From Chitinophagales bacterium (GTDB taxonomy: Bacteria > Bacteroidota > Bacteroidia > Chitinophagales > Chitinophagaceae), in NCBI GenBank assembly GCA_026936105.1, contig JAIXKI010000011.1, positions 1 to 50,747 on the forward strand: a DNA stretch of 50,747 bases. The letters run 5' to 3'. Under the pieces are notes generated by a model. It was not told where the DNA came from and did no database searches. It saw only the letters and a list, made by a program, of their open reading frames with translations. The translations under genes were made by a program, and so were the position numbers. Positions 1-8,675 of this stretch are shown piece after piece (position 1 is the stretch's first letter; every line of letters starts with the position of its first letter).

Positions 1-21
1 CTAAGATTGCTTAATTATTCA

Positions 22-3000
22 TCACTCCATCACCTTCAGCTTATCCCATTTTTTCTTCAGTTCATCAAATTGTTTTTTTACTTCATTGAAAGCACGAATG
101 ACCTGTGGTGTCGGCGTCGTATCGCTTTCCTGAAGTAAATTGAACAGAGATGAAAAAGCGCTGTTCGATTTTCCTAAACTTGGCTCCGTACTTCCAAAGG
201 ATGTGTTGATCAGTTTGGATGCCTGTTTCTCCAATGAATCCACTCTTGCCTGTGCCGCTTCCCCGGTATTGGTAATTGTGGATTGCAGCCTGGCACGATA
301 AACTTTCAATTCTTCCTGTATCGCCAAGTATTCTTTTCTCCCTTCATAGCATTGCAGGGAGATATCGTGTTGCTTTTGTAAGCCGGCAAGAGAGGTTTTT
401 ACCCTCGGATCCATTTTGATGGTGAAACTTTGTGTCCACGTTTTACCATCCACTGTCAGCTTCACTGTATAGACACCCGGCATTACCCAGGGTGAAGTGG
501 CAGCAGGCGGCGTGTTTTTGTAGATTGCTGTCATAGGGAAAGACGGTGGCAGATCCAGAGGAGTGTAATGCATGTCCCATAGGAAACGGTGTGAACCTGC
601 TTTTGCAGAAAGTATTTGTTGCGGCCTTATCCAATACAAAGGAATATTCACTTTCGGAATTTCATAAGGCTTGTCATTGCTGCTGTACCTGCGTACTAAT
701 TTTCCTTTGGAATCCAGGATGTCCAGCGTCACTTCCCCGGCATTTTCTTTCAGGTAATAATCTATCATGGCCCCGTCCGGCGGATTTTGACCTGCCGGCT
801 CTTCCTGCGGAATGGGAGTGTCGGTATTCATATTCCAGCGAACCCGGTAGGTGGTTTGCGGTTTGTAAAGAATAACAGATTGCCCGATAGCCTGATTGTT
901 CAATTGACGTAACGGAGTGATGTTGTCCAGAATCCAGAAACCTCTGCCATGAGTTCCTGCTACAAGATCATCATCTTTAATGACCAGGTCTCTCACGGAT
1001 GATGCCGGCATGTTCAATCGTAAACTTTGCCAATGCTCACCATCATCGAAGGAAACATAAACAGCGGTCTCACTTCCGGCAAACAATAATCCTTTTTGTT
1101 GAGGATCTTCACGCACTACATTAATAGGATCATCGGGCAGCCCGTTCACAATTTCTTTCCAGGTCTTACCTCCGTCATGCGTTTTGTAAATATGAGGATG
1201 CATGTCATCACAACGGATGCGGTTGACTGCTGCATAAGCAGTGCTTACATCAAAATGCCCTGCATCAATGATGGAAACTTTACTCCAAGATGTGACTCCT
1301 GCCGGTGTAACGTCTTTCCATGTTTTTCCGCCATCTCTCGTAATGTGGATCAGGCCGTCATCAGTTCCGCACCAGATAGTGTTGATGTCTTTATACGAAG
1401 GCGCTACTGCATAGATCACACCTCTGCGTGGCATATTCTTCATGTCATCTTTGGTGTACACTCCCACGCTTGCCGGAATATCGTAAGAGGTTCTTGTAAG
1501 GTCGGGGCTGATCACCTGCCAGTTGTTACCACCGTCGGTTGTCTTGAACAAAACATTTCCCGAAAAATATAATGTCTTCTTATCTACAGGTGAAAATAAA
1601 AGCGGCTGTGTTCTTACAAAGCGATACTTGCCGCTTCGGATGGCTTCTGGTGCCACATTCTGTGTCTGTCCCGTTAGTTTATTATACTTTGTAACCTTGC
1701 CTCCGTAAATGATATTCGGATTCAGGGGATCGGCTGCAACATAACCATATTCTTCGGCTCCGACCGGATGCCAGTCGCGGAAATTTATTTCACCGTCATT
1801 TCCCCTGGAAGCAATTCCGACCGAACCGCTTTCCTGCTGGCCGCTGTAAATATGATAAGGGAAATCATTGTCTGTATTTACATGATACACCTGTGCCGTC
1901 GGCTGATTATACCATGAAGAAAACGTTTCACCATTGTTCACCGTGACAAGTGCACCCTGGTCACCTACCAGTAAAAATATTTCAGGATGTTCGGGATTGA
2001 TCCAGATGTTTTGAGAATCATCACCACCCGGTGCGCCACGGATGCCGGTCCAGGTTTTGCCGCCATCATTGGAACGCCAGCAAACAATGCTTGTAGTGTA
2101 AACAGTCTCTGCATCTTTCGGATCTACTGCAATTTCGGGTACATCACCGCCACCGATCCGTGCGGCAGGCCTGGCATCATCAGTTGTCTTATGCCATGTC
2201 TCACCGCCATCATCCGAACGGTAAATGCCAAGGCCTCCCCCGCCACCATAAGTACTGGGAGCAGTAGTGGCTAAAGTTACATATACAAATCTTGGAGAAG
2301 AAGGAGCAATAGCGATATGTGCCTGCACAAGATTTTCGGGAAGGCCGCCCGATAATTTTTTCCAGTGGTTGCCGCCGTCTGTTGACTTGAAAATGCCTCC
2401 ATGCGTACCGGCCCATGACCCGTTTTCCCAAGGGCCTTCACGCCCTTCCCACATGGTGGCATAGATTGTATTCGGATCGGAAGGATCTATAGCCACGTCA
2501 TCACCACCTGTGTTTTCATCAACAAACAAAATTTTTTCAAAATGTTTCCCTCCATCGGTGGAGCGGAAAATACCTCTTTCCTTATTAGGCCCGTATGGAT
2601 GGCCGAGTACCGCGACAAAAATTCTGTTTGGGTTTTTATAATCCACTGCAATCTTGGGGATTTGCTGCCCGTCTTCCAATCCCATGAGTTTCCATGTAGC
2701 GCCTGCATCATCGGAACGGAACAAACCTTTACCGACGGAAAGGTCGGGGCGATGCAAACCCTCGCCGCTTCCTGCATATACAATGTTAGGATCAGAAGGA
2801 GCCACTGCAACGGTGCCGATGGAGCCGGTTGCTTCACGGTCGAAAACAGGAAACCATGTTCTCCCGTAATCGGTGGTCTTCCATACGCCGCCATTGTTCA
2901 CACCTATGTAAAATACATTGGGTTGCTGCACTACTCCGGCAGCTCCCTGTGTTCTCCCTCCGCGGAAAGGGCCGATATTTCTCCATTGCATACTGTTGAA

Positions 3001-3090
3001 TAAAGAAGGATCGGGATTTTGTGCATCTGATGAAAGAATCGTAAATAAACTCAGCGCTAAGACGATTGAGAAGGTATTGATCTTTTTCAT
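22..3090 (-). CDS. Secreted sortilin/BNR-repeat (Asp-box) beta-propeller protein
   Basis: The product has 1022 residues with an N-terminal signal peptide ending near residue 23 (SSDAQ). The body carries many Asp-box/BNR motifs of the type S-x-D-G-G-x-T-W (for example SDDAGATW, STDGGKHF, SDDGGETW, THDGGKTW), spread over roughly residues 50-720. This is typical of the VPS10/sortilin-like propeller proteins that Bacteroidota databases often call 'glycosyl hydrolase'. The C-terminal 300 residues include an Ig-like stretch and a Lys-rich helical tail. No catalytic residues can be assigned, so an enzymatic role is not shown; ligand or glycan binding at the cell surface is equally possible. The ATG is preceded by a good Bacteroidota-type promoter on the same strand (3180-3209). 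The gene is divergent from the MFS transporter gene. Confidence 0.85.
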   Translation of the reverse strand: MKKINTFSIVLALSLFTILSSDAQNPDPSLFNSMQWRNIGPFRGGRTQGAAGVVQQPNVFYIGVNNGGVWKTTDYGRTWFPVFDREATGSIGTVAVAPSDPNIVYAGSGEGLHRPDLSVGKGLFRSDDAGATWKLMGLEDGQQIPKIAVDYKNPNRIFVAVLGHPYGPNKERGIFRSTDGGKHFEKILFVDENTGGDDVAIDPSDPNTIYATMWEGREGPWENGSWAGTHGGIFKSTDGGNHWKKLSGGLPENLVQAHIAIAPSSPRFVYVTLATTAPSTYGGGGGLGIYRSDDGGETWHKTTDDARPAARIGGGDVPEIAVDPKDAETVYTTSIVCWRSNDGGKTWTGIRGAPGGDDSQNIWINPEHPEIFLLVGDQGALVTVNNGETFSSWYNQPTAQVYHVNTDNDFPYHIYSGQQESGSVGIASRGNDGEINFRDWHPVGAEEYGYVAADPLNPNIIYGGKVTKYNKLTGQTQNVAPEAIRSGKYRFVRTQPLLFSPVDKKTLYFSGNVLFKTTDGGNNWQVISPDLTRTSYDIPASVGVYTKDDMKNMPRRGVIYAVAPSYKDINTIWCGTDDGLIHITRDGGKTWKDVTPAGVTSWSKVSIIDAGHFDVSTAYAAVNRIRCDDMHPHIYKTHDGGKTWKEIVNGLPDDPINVVREDPQQKGLLFAGSETAVYVSFDDGEHWQSLRLNMPASSVRDLVIKDDDLVAGTHGRGFWILDNITPLRQLNNQAIGQSVILYKPQTTYRVRWNMNTDTPIPQEEPAGQNPPDGAMIDYYLKENAGEVTLDILDSKGKLVRRYSSNDKPYEIPKVNIPLYWIRPQQILSAKAGSHRFLWDMHYTPLDLPPSFPMTAIYKNTPPAATSPWVMPGVYTVKLTVDGKTWTQSFTIKMDPRVKTSLAGLQKQHDISLQCYEGRKEYLAIQEELKVYRARLQSTITNTGEAAQARVDSLEKQASKLINTSFGSTEPSLGKSNSAFSSLFNLLQESDTTPTPQVIRAFNEVKKQFDELKKKWDKLKVME

Positions 3091-3179
3091 AATTAATAAA
3101 CTTATGACCTAAGGTAAGAAATCCTGATTAGCTGAACGATCCATTCATTAAACAGGTGAAAGGTTTTATTATTGAATTT

Positions 3180-3209
3180 CAAATTTAGTTGGCTTAATAA
3201 TAAAACAAA
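3180..3209 (-). promoter_or_regulatory. Bacteroidota-type promoter for the BNR-repeat gene
   Basis: Read on the minus strand, TTTG (3206-3209) is followed after 18 bases by TAAATTTG (3180-3187). This matches the Bacteroidota sigma-A consensus TTTG-N~19-TAnnTTTG. The expected transcription start lies about 80 bases before the ATG at 3090. Placement is by consensus only. Confidence 0.5.
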
Positions 3210-3389
3210 CTTCCCCCCGATTTGAACACAGGATAATAAAGCCGGCAACATCTTATTAAAGATTTCCGTGAACTAATTTCTTGCTGGCAGGTTATTAAAA
3301 AAGAAAACTGTCAGTTGCGGGGGATCAGAAAAGACTGTGGAGTTTTTAAAGTAGGTAAATAAAATCAATGAAAGCAGGAGGTAAGTAAA

Positions 3390-4748
3390 ATGAAAAACCC
3401 GGGAGATGACAAAAGAAGTATCCAATTAATTGCCCGATTGAACCGGATACCCGTATGGTCTTTGCCTAAAAGTTATTTGGCTATTATCGGTCTGGGTTAT
3501 TTTTTTACTTTTTATGATATCAGCAATATCGGCTTTGCCATGCCGGCGATCAATGAACAGTTTCATTTATCCAATTCCACCAGCCTGTTTCTTGCACTCT
3601 CTGTCGGGCTGATCGGTTATATTATCGGTTCTTTTGTAATAGGCACTTTGGCGGACCGCTATGGCCGCTACCGTATGCTGATCCTCACTTTCGCATTGAC
3701 GGCGCTTGGTTCTTTCGGGGATGCACTGGCTCCTGAGATCACAACATTGATCGTCTTCCGTTTTATTACCGGAGTAGGTGTGGGAGCCGACCTGAACCTG
3801 GTGTCCACTTATATCAGCGAACTGGCACCTTCGTCAAGGCGGGGAAGGATTACCCTTCTTACATTCCTGATCGGTATTTTAGGACAAACCATCACTCCTT
3901 TTGTGGCACTGGCTCTTGTTCCCAATATGGAAATAGGCTGGCGGTTACTGTTTGCCATTGGCGGATTCATTGCAGTGGTCGGGTTGCTGCTCCGGTTCAG
4001 GCTTCCTGAATCTCCAAGGTGGGAAGCCCATCATGGTCATTATGAAAGAGCAGAAAAGACTATTGCATTGATGGAAAAAAATTGTATTGAACGGAATATA
4101 AAATTAAAAGATCCTGATCTTTCACAAATAGAAATTAAACAAGGAGTACCTGCCCGTTTTCTTTTTAAACCTGTATATATCCGCCGGCTTCTGATATTGA
4201 TCTTCATGTGGTTCTTCTGGTACATAGGTAATTATGGTTTCCTGGGTGATGCTGCCGATCTGATATCGGCACACGGAGCAGGCATCGGAAATTCGATCAC
4301 CTACCTTGCCGTAGGTGCTATCGGTTATCCAATCGGTGCCATTTTAATGTTGAGCATCGTGGATCGTTTTGAAAGGAAGAAAATAATTTTCTTTACTACC
4401 ATCATCTGGCTTATTGCCATGCTGCTGGTAGCAGGCTATGCCAGCACCGCTTCGATCTATCTCGGATCTTTTTTAGCTTCACTGGCTCTCGGCGCTTACC
4501 TTCAGGTTGCATATACATATACTGCAGAAGCTTTTCCTACACAAGCAAGATCTACCGGATTTGCACTTTCTGACGGTCTGGGCCATGCCGGCGGAGCGGT
4601 TGGCGCCATACTGCTTCCGCAAATAATTTCACAATTCTCATTTTTTACCGGTTTTGCATTTATCGGCTTCACGGGATTGCTTGCCGGCATCATTGCCTTG
4701 CTGGGTCCTGATACCACCGGAAAAGACCTGGAAAATGTTTCTTCTTAA
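3390..4748 (+). CDS. MFS transporter (metabolite/sugar:H+ symporter type)
   Basis: The product has 452 residues and twelve predicted hydrophobic segments. The major facilitator signature between TM2 and TM3 is visible (GTLADRYGRYRM), and a second R-rich loop follows TM6 (RLPESPRW), as in sugar porters and aromatic-acid/metabolite symporters. An intracellular loop of about 60 charged residues separates the two six-helix halves. The ATG is preceded at normal spacing by an AGGAGGT Shine-Dalgarno sequence (3377-3383), unusual for this phylum and a firm support for the start. Substrate cannot be told from sequence. The gene stands alone, divergent from the BNR-repeat gene. Confidence 0.88.
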   Translation: MKNPGDDKRSIQLIARLNRIPVWSLPKSYLAIIGLGYFFTFYDISNIGFAMPAINEQFHLSNSTSLFLALSVGLIGYIIGSFVIGTLADRYGRYRMLILTFALTALGSFGDALAPEITTLIVFRFITGVGVGADLNLVSTYISELAPSSRRGRITLLTFLIGILGQTITPFVALALVPNMEIGWRLLFAIGGFIAVVGLLLRFRLPESPRWEAHHGHYERAEKTIALMEKNCIERNIKLKDPDLSQIEIKQGVPARFLFKPVYIRRLLILIFMWFFWYIGNYGFLGDAADLISAHGAGIGNSITYLAVGAIGYPIGAILMLSIVDRFERKKIIFFTTIIWLIAMLLVAGYASTASIYLGSFLASLALGAYLQVAYTYTAEAFPTQARSTGFALSDGLGHAGGAVGAILLPQIISQFSFFTGFAFIGFTGLLAGIIALLGPDTTGKDLENVSS

Positions 4749-4799
4749 AGGGAATCGTTGTGACAGCTGGATAATTAAAAAAATTAGTAACAAATTCAT

Positions 4800-4897
4800 C
4801 ATTTTGAATTTCTGAAAGATGGACTTTATTGTAAGAAAAAGAAAAATTCAGATCAATTAGGAAAGGGATGATTGCGGAACATTTTGAATTTCTGAAA
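4800..4897. repeat. Two identical 18-base direct repeats, 80 bases apart
   Basis: The 18-mer cattttgaatttctgaaa occurs at 4800-4817 and again at 4880-4897. A near copy (16 of 18 identical) lies at 5060-5077 inside the start of the DUF2461 gene, where it encodes HLQFLK. The two intergenic copies also translate as HFEFLK in one frame, so they may be relics of partial duplications of the gene's 5' end. Confidence 0.6.
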
Positions 4898-4932
4898 TTG
4901 TTGAGGTATTGCTAAAAGCAATAAAAATAAAA

Positions 4933-4955
4933 CTTCGGGGCTGGAAGCCTCGAAG
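4933..4955 (-). terminator. Strong hairpin followed by a T-tract on the minus strand
   Basis: A 10-bp stem (4933-4942 with 4946-4955, one G-T pair) closes a GGA triloop. Read on the minus strand it is followed by TTTTATTTTTATT, the form of an intrinsic terminator. Both flanking genes are on the plus strand, so no minus-strand gene explains it; on the plus strand there is no T-tract after it. Confidence 0.5.
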
Positions 4956-5038
4956 AGCAAAGGTTAGGAACAATTCTGTTGCTTTGTAATAAATGAAAAT
5001 GCGTCTAATTGAAAAAGTCAACGAAAATTAATTTCAAA

Positions 5039-5716
5039 ATGAAAAGGATCAAGCCGAAACATCTTCAATTTCTGAAAGAGCTGAAGGAAAACAACAACCG
5101 TAAGTGGTTTGCCAAAAACAAAGAGTGTTTTGACGGGATCTATGCGGAAGTTAAAGATTTTTTCAAAGGGATATATGACGCCATGCAACAGACAGATGAT
5201 ATCTCACAATTTCATGTACACAGGATATACAGGGACCTGCGCTTTTCAAAAGACAAGACACCTTATAAAACTCATTTCCGTTTGCATCTGGGAAGAAAAA
5301 AACCATTGTTACGCGGAGGATATTATCTGAATATTGAGCCCGGCAATACTGTTGTCAGTGGCGGCTTTTGGAACCCCAACAGCAAAGACCTACTGAGAAT
5401 AAGAAAAGAATTTGCAGGTGATGCGGATGGAATACGTTCTGTTTTGAATGATAAAAAGTTCAAGAAATATTTTGCTGAACTGGGAGGTGAAGAACTTTCT
5501 TCGGCTCCGAGAGGATTCGAAGCTGACAGCCCCGCAATAGACCTGCTGAAGAAAAAACAATTTATCGCAAGAAGATATTTTACCGACGAACAGGCATTGA
5601 AGCCGGGTTTCTTCAATGAAGTGATTGCCACCTTTCTGGCTTTGAGGCCTTTCTTTGATTATATGTCCGAAGCGCTTACCACCGATGAGAACGGAGTGAG
5701 CCTGTACGGACACTGA
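5039..5716 (+). CDS. DUF2461 (TIGR02453) family protein
   Basis: The product has 225 residues from the ATG at 5039; an upstream in-frame TTG at 5009 would add ten Lys-rich residues but is a less likely start. The family is recognised from the N-terminal L-x-F-L-x-x-L-x-x-N-N-x-x-x-W-F pattern (HLQFLKELKENNNRKWF), the central RIYRDLRFSKDKTPYKTHF block and the following glycine-rich YYLNIEPG segment. These are soluble cytoplasmic proteins of unknown biochemical function, usually 220-230 residues long. The next gene begins 28 bases downstream on the same strand, so the two are probably co-transcribed. Confidence 0.82.
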   Translation: MKRIKPKHLQFLKELKENNNRKWFAKNKECFDGIYAEVKDFFKGIYDAMQQTDDISQFHVHRIYRDLRFSKDKTPYKTHFRLHLGRKKPLLRGGYYLNIEPGNTVVSGGFWNPNSKDLLRIRKEFAGDADGIRSVLNDKKFKKYFAELGGEELSSAPRGFEADSPAIDLLKKKQFIARRYFTDEQALKPGFFNEVIATFLALRPFFDYMSEALTTDENGVSLYGH

Positions 5717-5744
5717 ACAGTTTTATTAATATAGTTAACATCTG

Positions 5745-6674
5745 ATGAAAACGGTAATTATTACAGGAGGAACAGGATTGATCGGCCGTTCATTGATCAG
5801 GCTTCTCAGGGAAAAGGGTTACAAGGTCATGGTGTTTACCAGAAGGATAGACATTTCTTCTTCTGACCCGGATGTTATTTATCTGAACTGGGACCCTGAA
5901 GCTGGCGCTTATGATAGATCTGCCATCAACGAAGCTGATTATATGATCAATCTCGCAGGCGCAGGCATTGCGGAAAAAAGGTGGACAAAAGAATGGATGA
6001 AGACCTTATACATTAGCCGGATCAACAGCGCAGAAACGATCGTAAATGCAGTAAAAGAAAATCCCTTAAAGCTTAAAGCTGTGATCAGTGCATCCGCTAT
6101 CGGCTATTATGGAAAAAGTGATGGCAGGAAGATCCTGGTGGAAGAAGACCCTCCCGGAAAAAGTTTTCTATCCGGTTTGTGTAAAGACTGGGAAGAAAAA
6201 ATAAGGCCGGTCGCTGACATGGGAAAACGATTAGTAATTCTCAGAACCGGAGTGGTTCTGGATCCACAGGGTGGAGCTTATCCGAAGATGACAGCCCCGT
6301 TGAAATTTCATGTCAAACCTCAGACCGGGTCGGGCAACCAGGTGATGAGCTGGATCCATATCCATGATCTGTGCAACATTTATCTTTCTGCCGTTGAGAA
6401 TGAAAAAATGAATGGCATTTACAATGCCTGTGCCCCTGCAACGGTTAGCAGTAAGATTTTTATGACAGAAGCAGGAAGGATAAAAGGCTTGAGCAAACTG
6501 TTGACCATTCATGCTCCCATCTTTATGCTCCGCCTGATATTGGGAAAAGTTACTGATGAGGCTTTGCTGCAAAATGCAAATGTGAACTGTGAGAAATTGT
6601 TACAAACCGGATTCAGGTTTCAGTATCCCACTGTTTCGGATGCCCTCACGCAACTTGAAGAAAAATCCCGTTAA
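5745..6674 (+). CDS. TIGR01777 family NAD-dependent epimerase/SDR-like protein (YfcH type)
   Basis: The 309-residue protein opens with a Rossmann nucleotide-binding motif (TGGTGLIG, residues 5-12). It also has the TIGR01777 signatures NLAGAGIAEKRW and ISASAIGYYG, the latter containing the YxxxK-region tyrosine. The C-terminal part carries GSGNQVMSWIHIHDL, followed by the DUF1731-type end. Homologues (E. coli YfcH, cell-division-linked SulA homologue by older naming) bind NADP(H), but the substrate is not known. The gene follows the DUF2461 gene closely and is likely in the same transcript. Confidence 0.88.
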   Translation: MKTVIITGGTGLIGRSLIRLLREKGYKVMVFTRRIDISSSDPDVIYLNWDPEAGAYDRSAINEADYMINLAGAGIAEKRWTKEWMKTLYISRINSAETIVNAVKENPLKLKAVISASAIGYYGKSDGRKILVEEDPPGKSFLSGLCKDWEEKIRPVADMGKRLVILRTGVVLDPQGGAYPKMTAPLKFHVKPQTGSGNQVMSWIHIHDLCNIYLSAVENEKMNGIYNACAPATVSSKIFMTEAGRIKGLSKLLTIHAPIFMLRLILGKVTDEALLQNANVNCEKLLQTGFRFQYPTVSDALTQLEEKSR

Positions 6675-6841
6675 TAAACGGTTAATCAAAATATCTAATA
6701 TCAGTTTTCTTATTAGCTTACGCTTTGATTCTTCCCTTTACCATTACATTTTTTTTAGCATCTGTTTTGTCAGGGAGTATCAGGATAAAAGCCTGATTTT
6801 CTCCGAAAAGACTTTTAACCAAAAATCAAAAGGAGGTAACT

Positions 6842-7147
6842 ATGCGCTTTTTAATGAAAGTCACTATGCCAAACGATCCATTCAATGCTTATATAAAAGA
6901 TGGATCTGTAGGTAAAAAATTAGAATCGATTCTGGGTGAGACAAAACCGGAAGCTGTTTATTTTACCGAAATACACGGTAAAAGGGTGGGCATACTCGTC
7001 GTGAATATGGATCAGGCTTCGCAGATGGCAAAGTTTGCAGAGCCCTGGTTCATCAAATTCAATGCGGAAGTTGAATTTCATCCTGCTATGCTCGTGGAGG
7101 ATCTCAAAAAGTCAAACCTGGATGAGATAGGAAAAAAGATGAAATAA
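6842..7147 (+). CDS. Small conserved protein of about 100 residues, function unknown
   Basis: The 101-residue product begins MRFLMKVTMP, contains KPEAVYFTEIHGKR and ends with a short Lys-rich helix. Size and alternating beta/alpha pattern suggest a ferredoxin-like (dimeric alpha/beta) fold; I do not recognise a named family with confidence. A perfect AGGAGGT ribosome binding site (6832-6838) stands before the ATG, which fixes the start. The gene is preceded by 167 bases without a gene and followed 23 bases later by a clear intrinsic terminator, so it looks like a separately expressed, well-translated single gene. Confidence 0.78.
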   Translation: MRFLMKVTMPNDPFNAYIKDGSVGKKLESILGETKPEAVYFTEIHGKRVGILVVNMDQASQMAKFAEPWFIKFNAEVEFHPAMLVEDLKKSNLDEIGKKMK

Positions 7148-7170
7148 AGTTTTTGAAATGAAGCCTATAG

Positions 7171-7199
7171 TGTCCCGATAATTTCGGGACATTTTTTTT
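7171..7199 (+). terminator. Intrinsic terminator after the 101-residue protein gene
   Basis: An 8-bp perfect stem (TGTCCCGA, 7171-7178, with TCGGGACA, 7184-7191) and a five-base loop are followed by eight Ts. It ends the small gene upstream and lies between it and the convergent dapB. Confidence 0.88.
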
Positions 7200-7279
7200 A
7201 ATGCATTATAAAATGTTTTGGGTAAAAGCCTGAAGGCTGCCATAGATCAATAATGGCTAATAAAAAAATTGATCAGTTA

Positions 7280-7996
7280 TCAGAGGCCTAAGACCTCTTT
7301 CATGGTGAAGTTCCCTTTTTTCCCTTGCAAAAATTCTGCAGCCATGACGGCGCCGAGTGCAAAACCTTTCCTGCTGTGTGCCGTGTGAATGATCTCAATG
7401 TCGTCAATAGTTGAAGCGTATTTCACTATATGTGTTCCCGGCGCCGGGTCGGTCCGTTCGCTGATGATTTCAAGATCTTCTACATTATCACTGTTTTTAT
7501 TCACCCATCTTTTCTTTTTTTTGTTGACCTCAAGGATCTGTTCGGCAAGTGAAATGGCGGTACCACTGGGTGCATCTTTCTTCTGTGTGTGATGGATTTC
7601 TTTGATGCCAACCTCATAATCGGGATGTGAAGACATCAGGGCAGCCAGCTTTTTATTCAATTCAAAAAAAATATTTACCCCGATACTGAAATTGCTTGTA
7701 AAAAGGAATGTCCCGTTGAGCTCTGTGACCATCTTTTTTACTTCAGATAGTTTTTCGGTCCAACCGGTGGAGCCGCATACCAATGGAACTCCGGATGATA
7801 ATATTTTCTTTATGTTTTCGTAGGCGCTGTGCGGACCTGTGAATTCAATGGCGGCATCCGCTTTGGAAAGATTTTCCATGGTGAATTCTTCCAGATTGTT
7901 GATATCAATTTTTAAGATAACCCCATGCCCCCGTTGCACTGCTATCTCTTCGATGATCTTTCCCATCTTGCCATATCCGATAAGTGCGAGCTTCAT
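7280..7996 (-). CDS. dapB: 4-hydroxy-tetrahydrodipicolinate reductase
   Basis: This enzyme reduces 4-hydroxy-tetrahydrodipicolinate with NAD(P)H in the lysine/diaminopimelate pathway in the cytoplasm. The 238-residue protein has the N-terminal nucleotide-binding motif GYGKMGK (residues 7-13), the VCGSTGW block, and the active-site segment HHTQKKDAPSGTA holding the catalytic His pair and the substrate-binding Lys. It is of the short Bacteroidota type. It lies 72 bases after the DUF5683 gene in the parA-parB-DUF5683-dapB cluster common in this phylum; the signal peptidase gene lepB that often follows is not here. Confidence 0.94.
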   Translation of the reverse strand: MKLALIGYGKMGKIIEEIAVQRGHGVILKIDINNLEEFTMENLSKADAAIEFTGPHSAYENIKKILSSGVPLVCGSTGWTEKLSEVKKMVTELNGTFLFTSNFSIGVNIFFELNKKLAALMSSHPDYEVGIKEIHHTQKKDAPSGTAISLAEQILEVNKKKKRWVNKNSDNVEDLEIISERTDPAPGTHIVKYASTIDDIEIIHTAHSRKGFALGAVMAAEFLQGKKGNFTMKEVLGL

Positions 7997-8068
7997 TGTT
8001 TTTGAAATAGTTTTTGGTTGGCCAAAGGTAAACGGAAACGGTAAAGAAAGATACCGGAAAGAAAGGAT

Positions 8069-8674
8069 TTACCGGACCTTTAATACAAGGCTCAGGCCAT
8101 TGGTACCCGCCATCTCACTGTAGCCGGTTTTTATCTGCAGGCTAAGATCGCGGCTTACGTCAAATGTCCGCAGATGTGCATCCACGGTGGCATCTACAAC
8201 ATTCAATCCCCATAATAAGATGAATACAAGAGCAGAATAATCTATATCCTGACGGAATTGATTCCGGTAAAAGCGCAGGGATTCTTCTGATAATGGTTTC
8301 AGTTCGGGCCTGATATGTGAATAAAGAGAGGAGTCGGTGCCGTTCACACGCATATTGTATTTTACTTTATAGGCAAACCGGGTGTCTTTGTAATTTTTTA
8401 AATTATATAAAAAGATGCCGCCTGATACGCCTAATGCCCCATATACAATGGGCACTTTCCAGATCTTTTTGTTGTACACCTGTCCCCATCCCGGAAGAAT
8501 GGCTGAACGGATGGCAGCTCCACGGGGAGTGTGCGGTTTTTTGGTAACCGAATCTGTTTTTTCTTTTTTTACAACATCAATGGCATTGGCCACGACCGAA
8601 GAGTCAGCCTGTGCAAAATCTTTTACAGGCAGTAAATAAAGGAACAGTATGAAGAAAAAAAAAGAGGTTCTCAT
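8069..8674 (-). CDS. DUF5683 membrane protein of the par cluster
   Basis: The product has 201 residues with a signal sequence ending near residue 22 (VKDFAQ). The family signature RGAAIRSAILPGWGQVYNKK (residues 50-69) is followed by a transmembrane helix, and a second helix (ALVFILLWGLNVVDATVDAH) lies near residue 150. DUF5683 proteins are found between parB and dapB throughout Bacteroidota; their function is unknown. The ATG lies only one base after the parB stop codon, indicating translation coupled to parB. Confidence 0.85.
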   Translation of the reverse strand: MRTSFFFFILFLYLLPVKDFAQADSSVVANAIDVVKKEKTDSVTKKPHTPRGAAIRSAILPGWGQVYNKKIWKVPIVYGALGVSGGIFLYNLKNYKDTRFAYKVKYNMRVNGTDSSLYSHIRPELKPLSEESLRFYRNQFRQDIDYSALVFILLWGLNVVDATVDAHLRTFDVSRDLSLQIKTGYSEMAGTNGLSLVLKVR

Positions 8675-8675
8675 T

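Noticed and set aside
1096-1572. Long open frame on the plus strand opposite the BNR-repeat gene
   Set aside because: It is a shadow of the minus-strand Asp-box coding sequence; its translation is rich in Cys and His without domain features.
4880-4919. Short frame HFEFLKLLRYC before the DUF2461 gene as a leader peptide
   Set aside because: It has no start codon or ribosome site of its own and is better explained by the repeated 18-mer.
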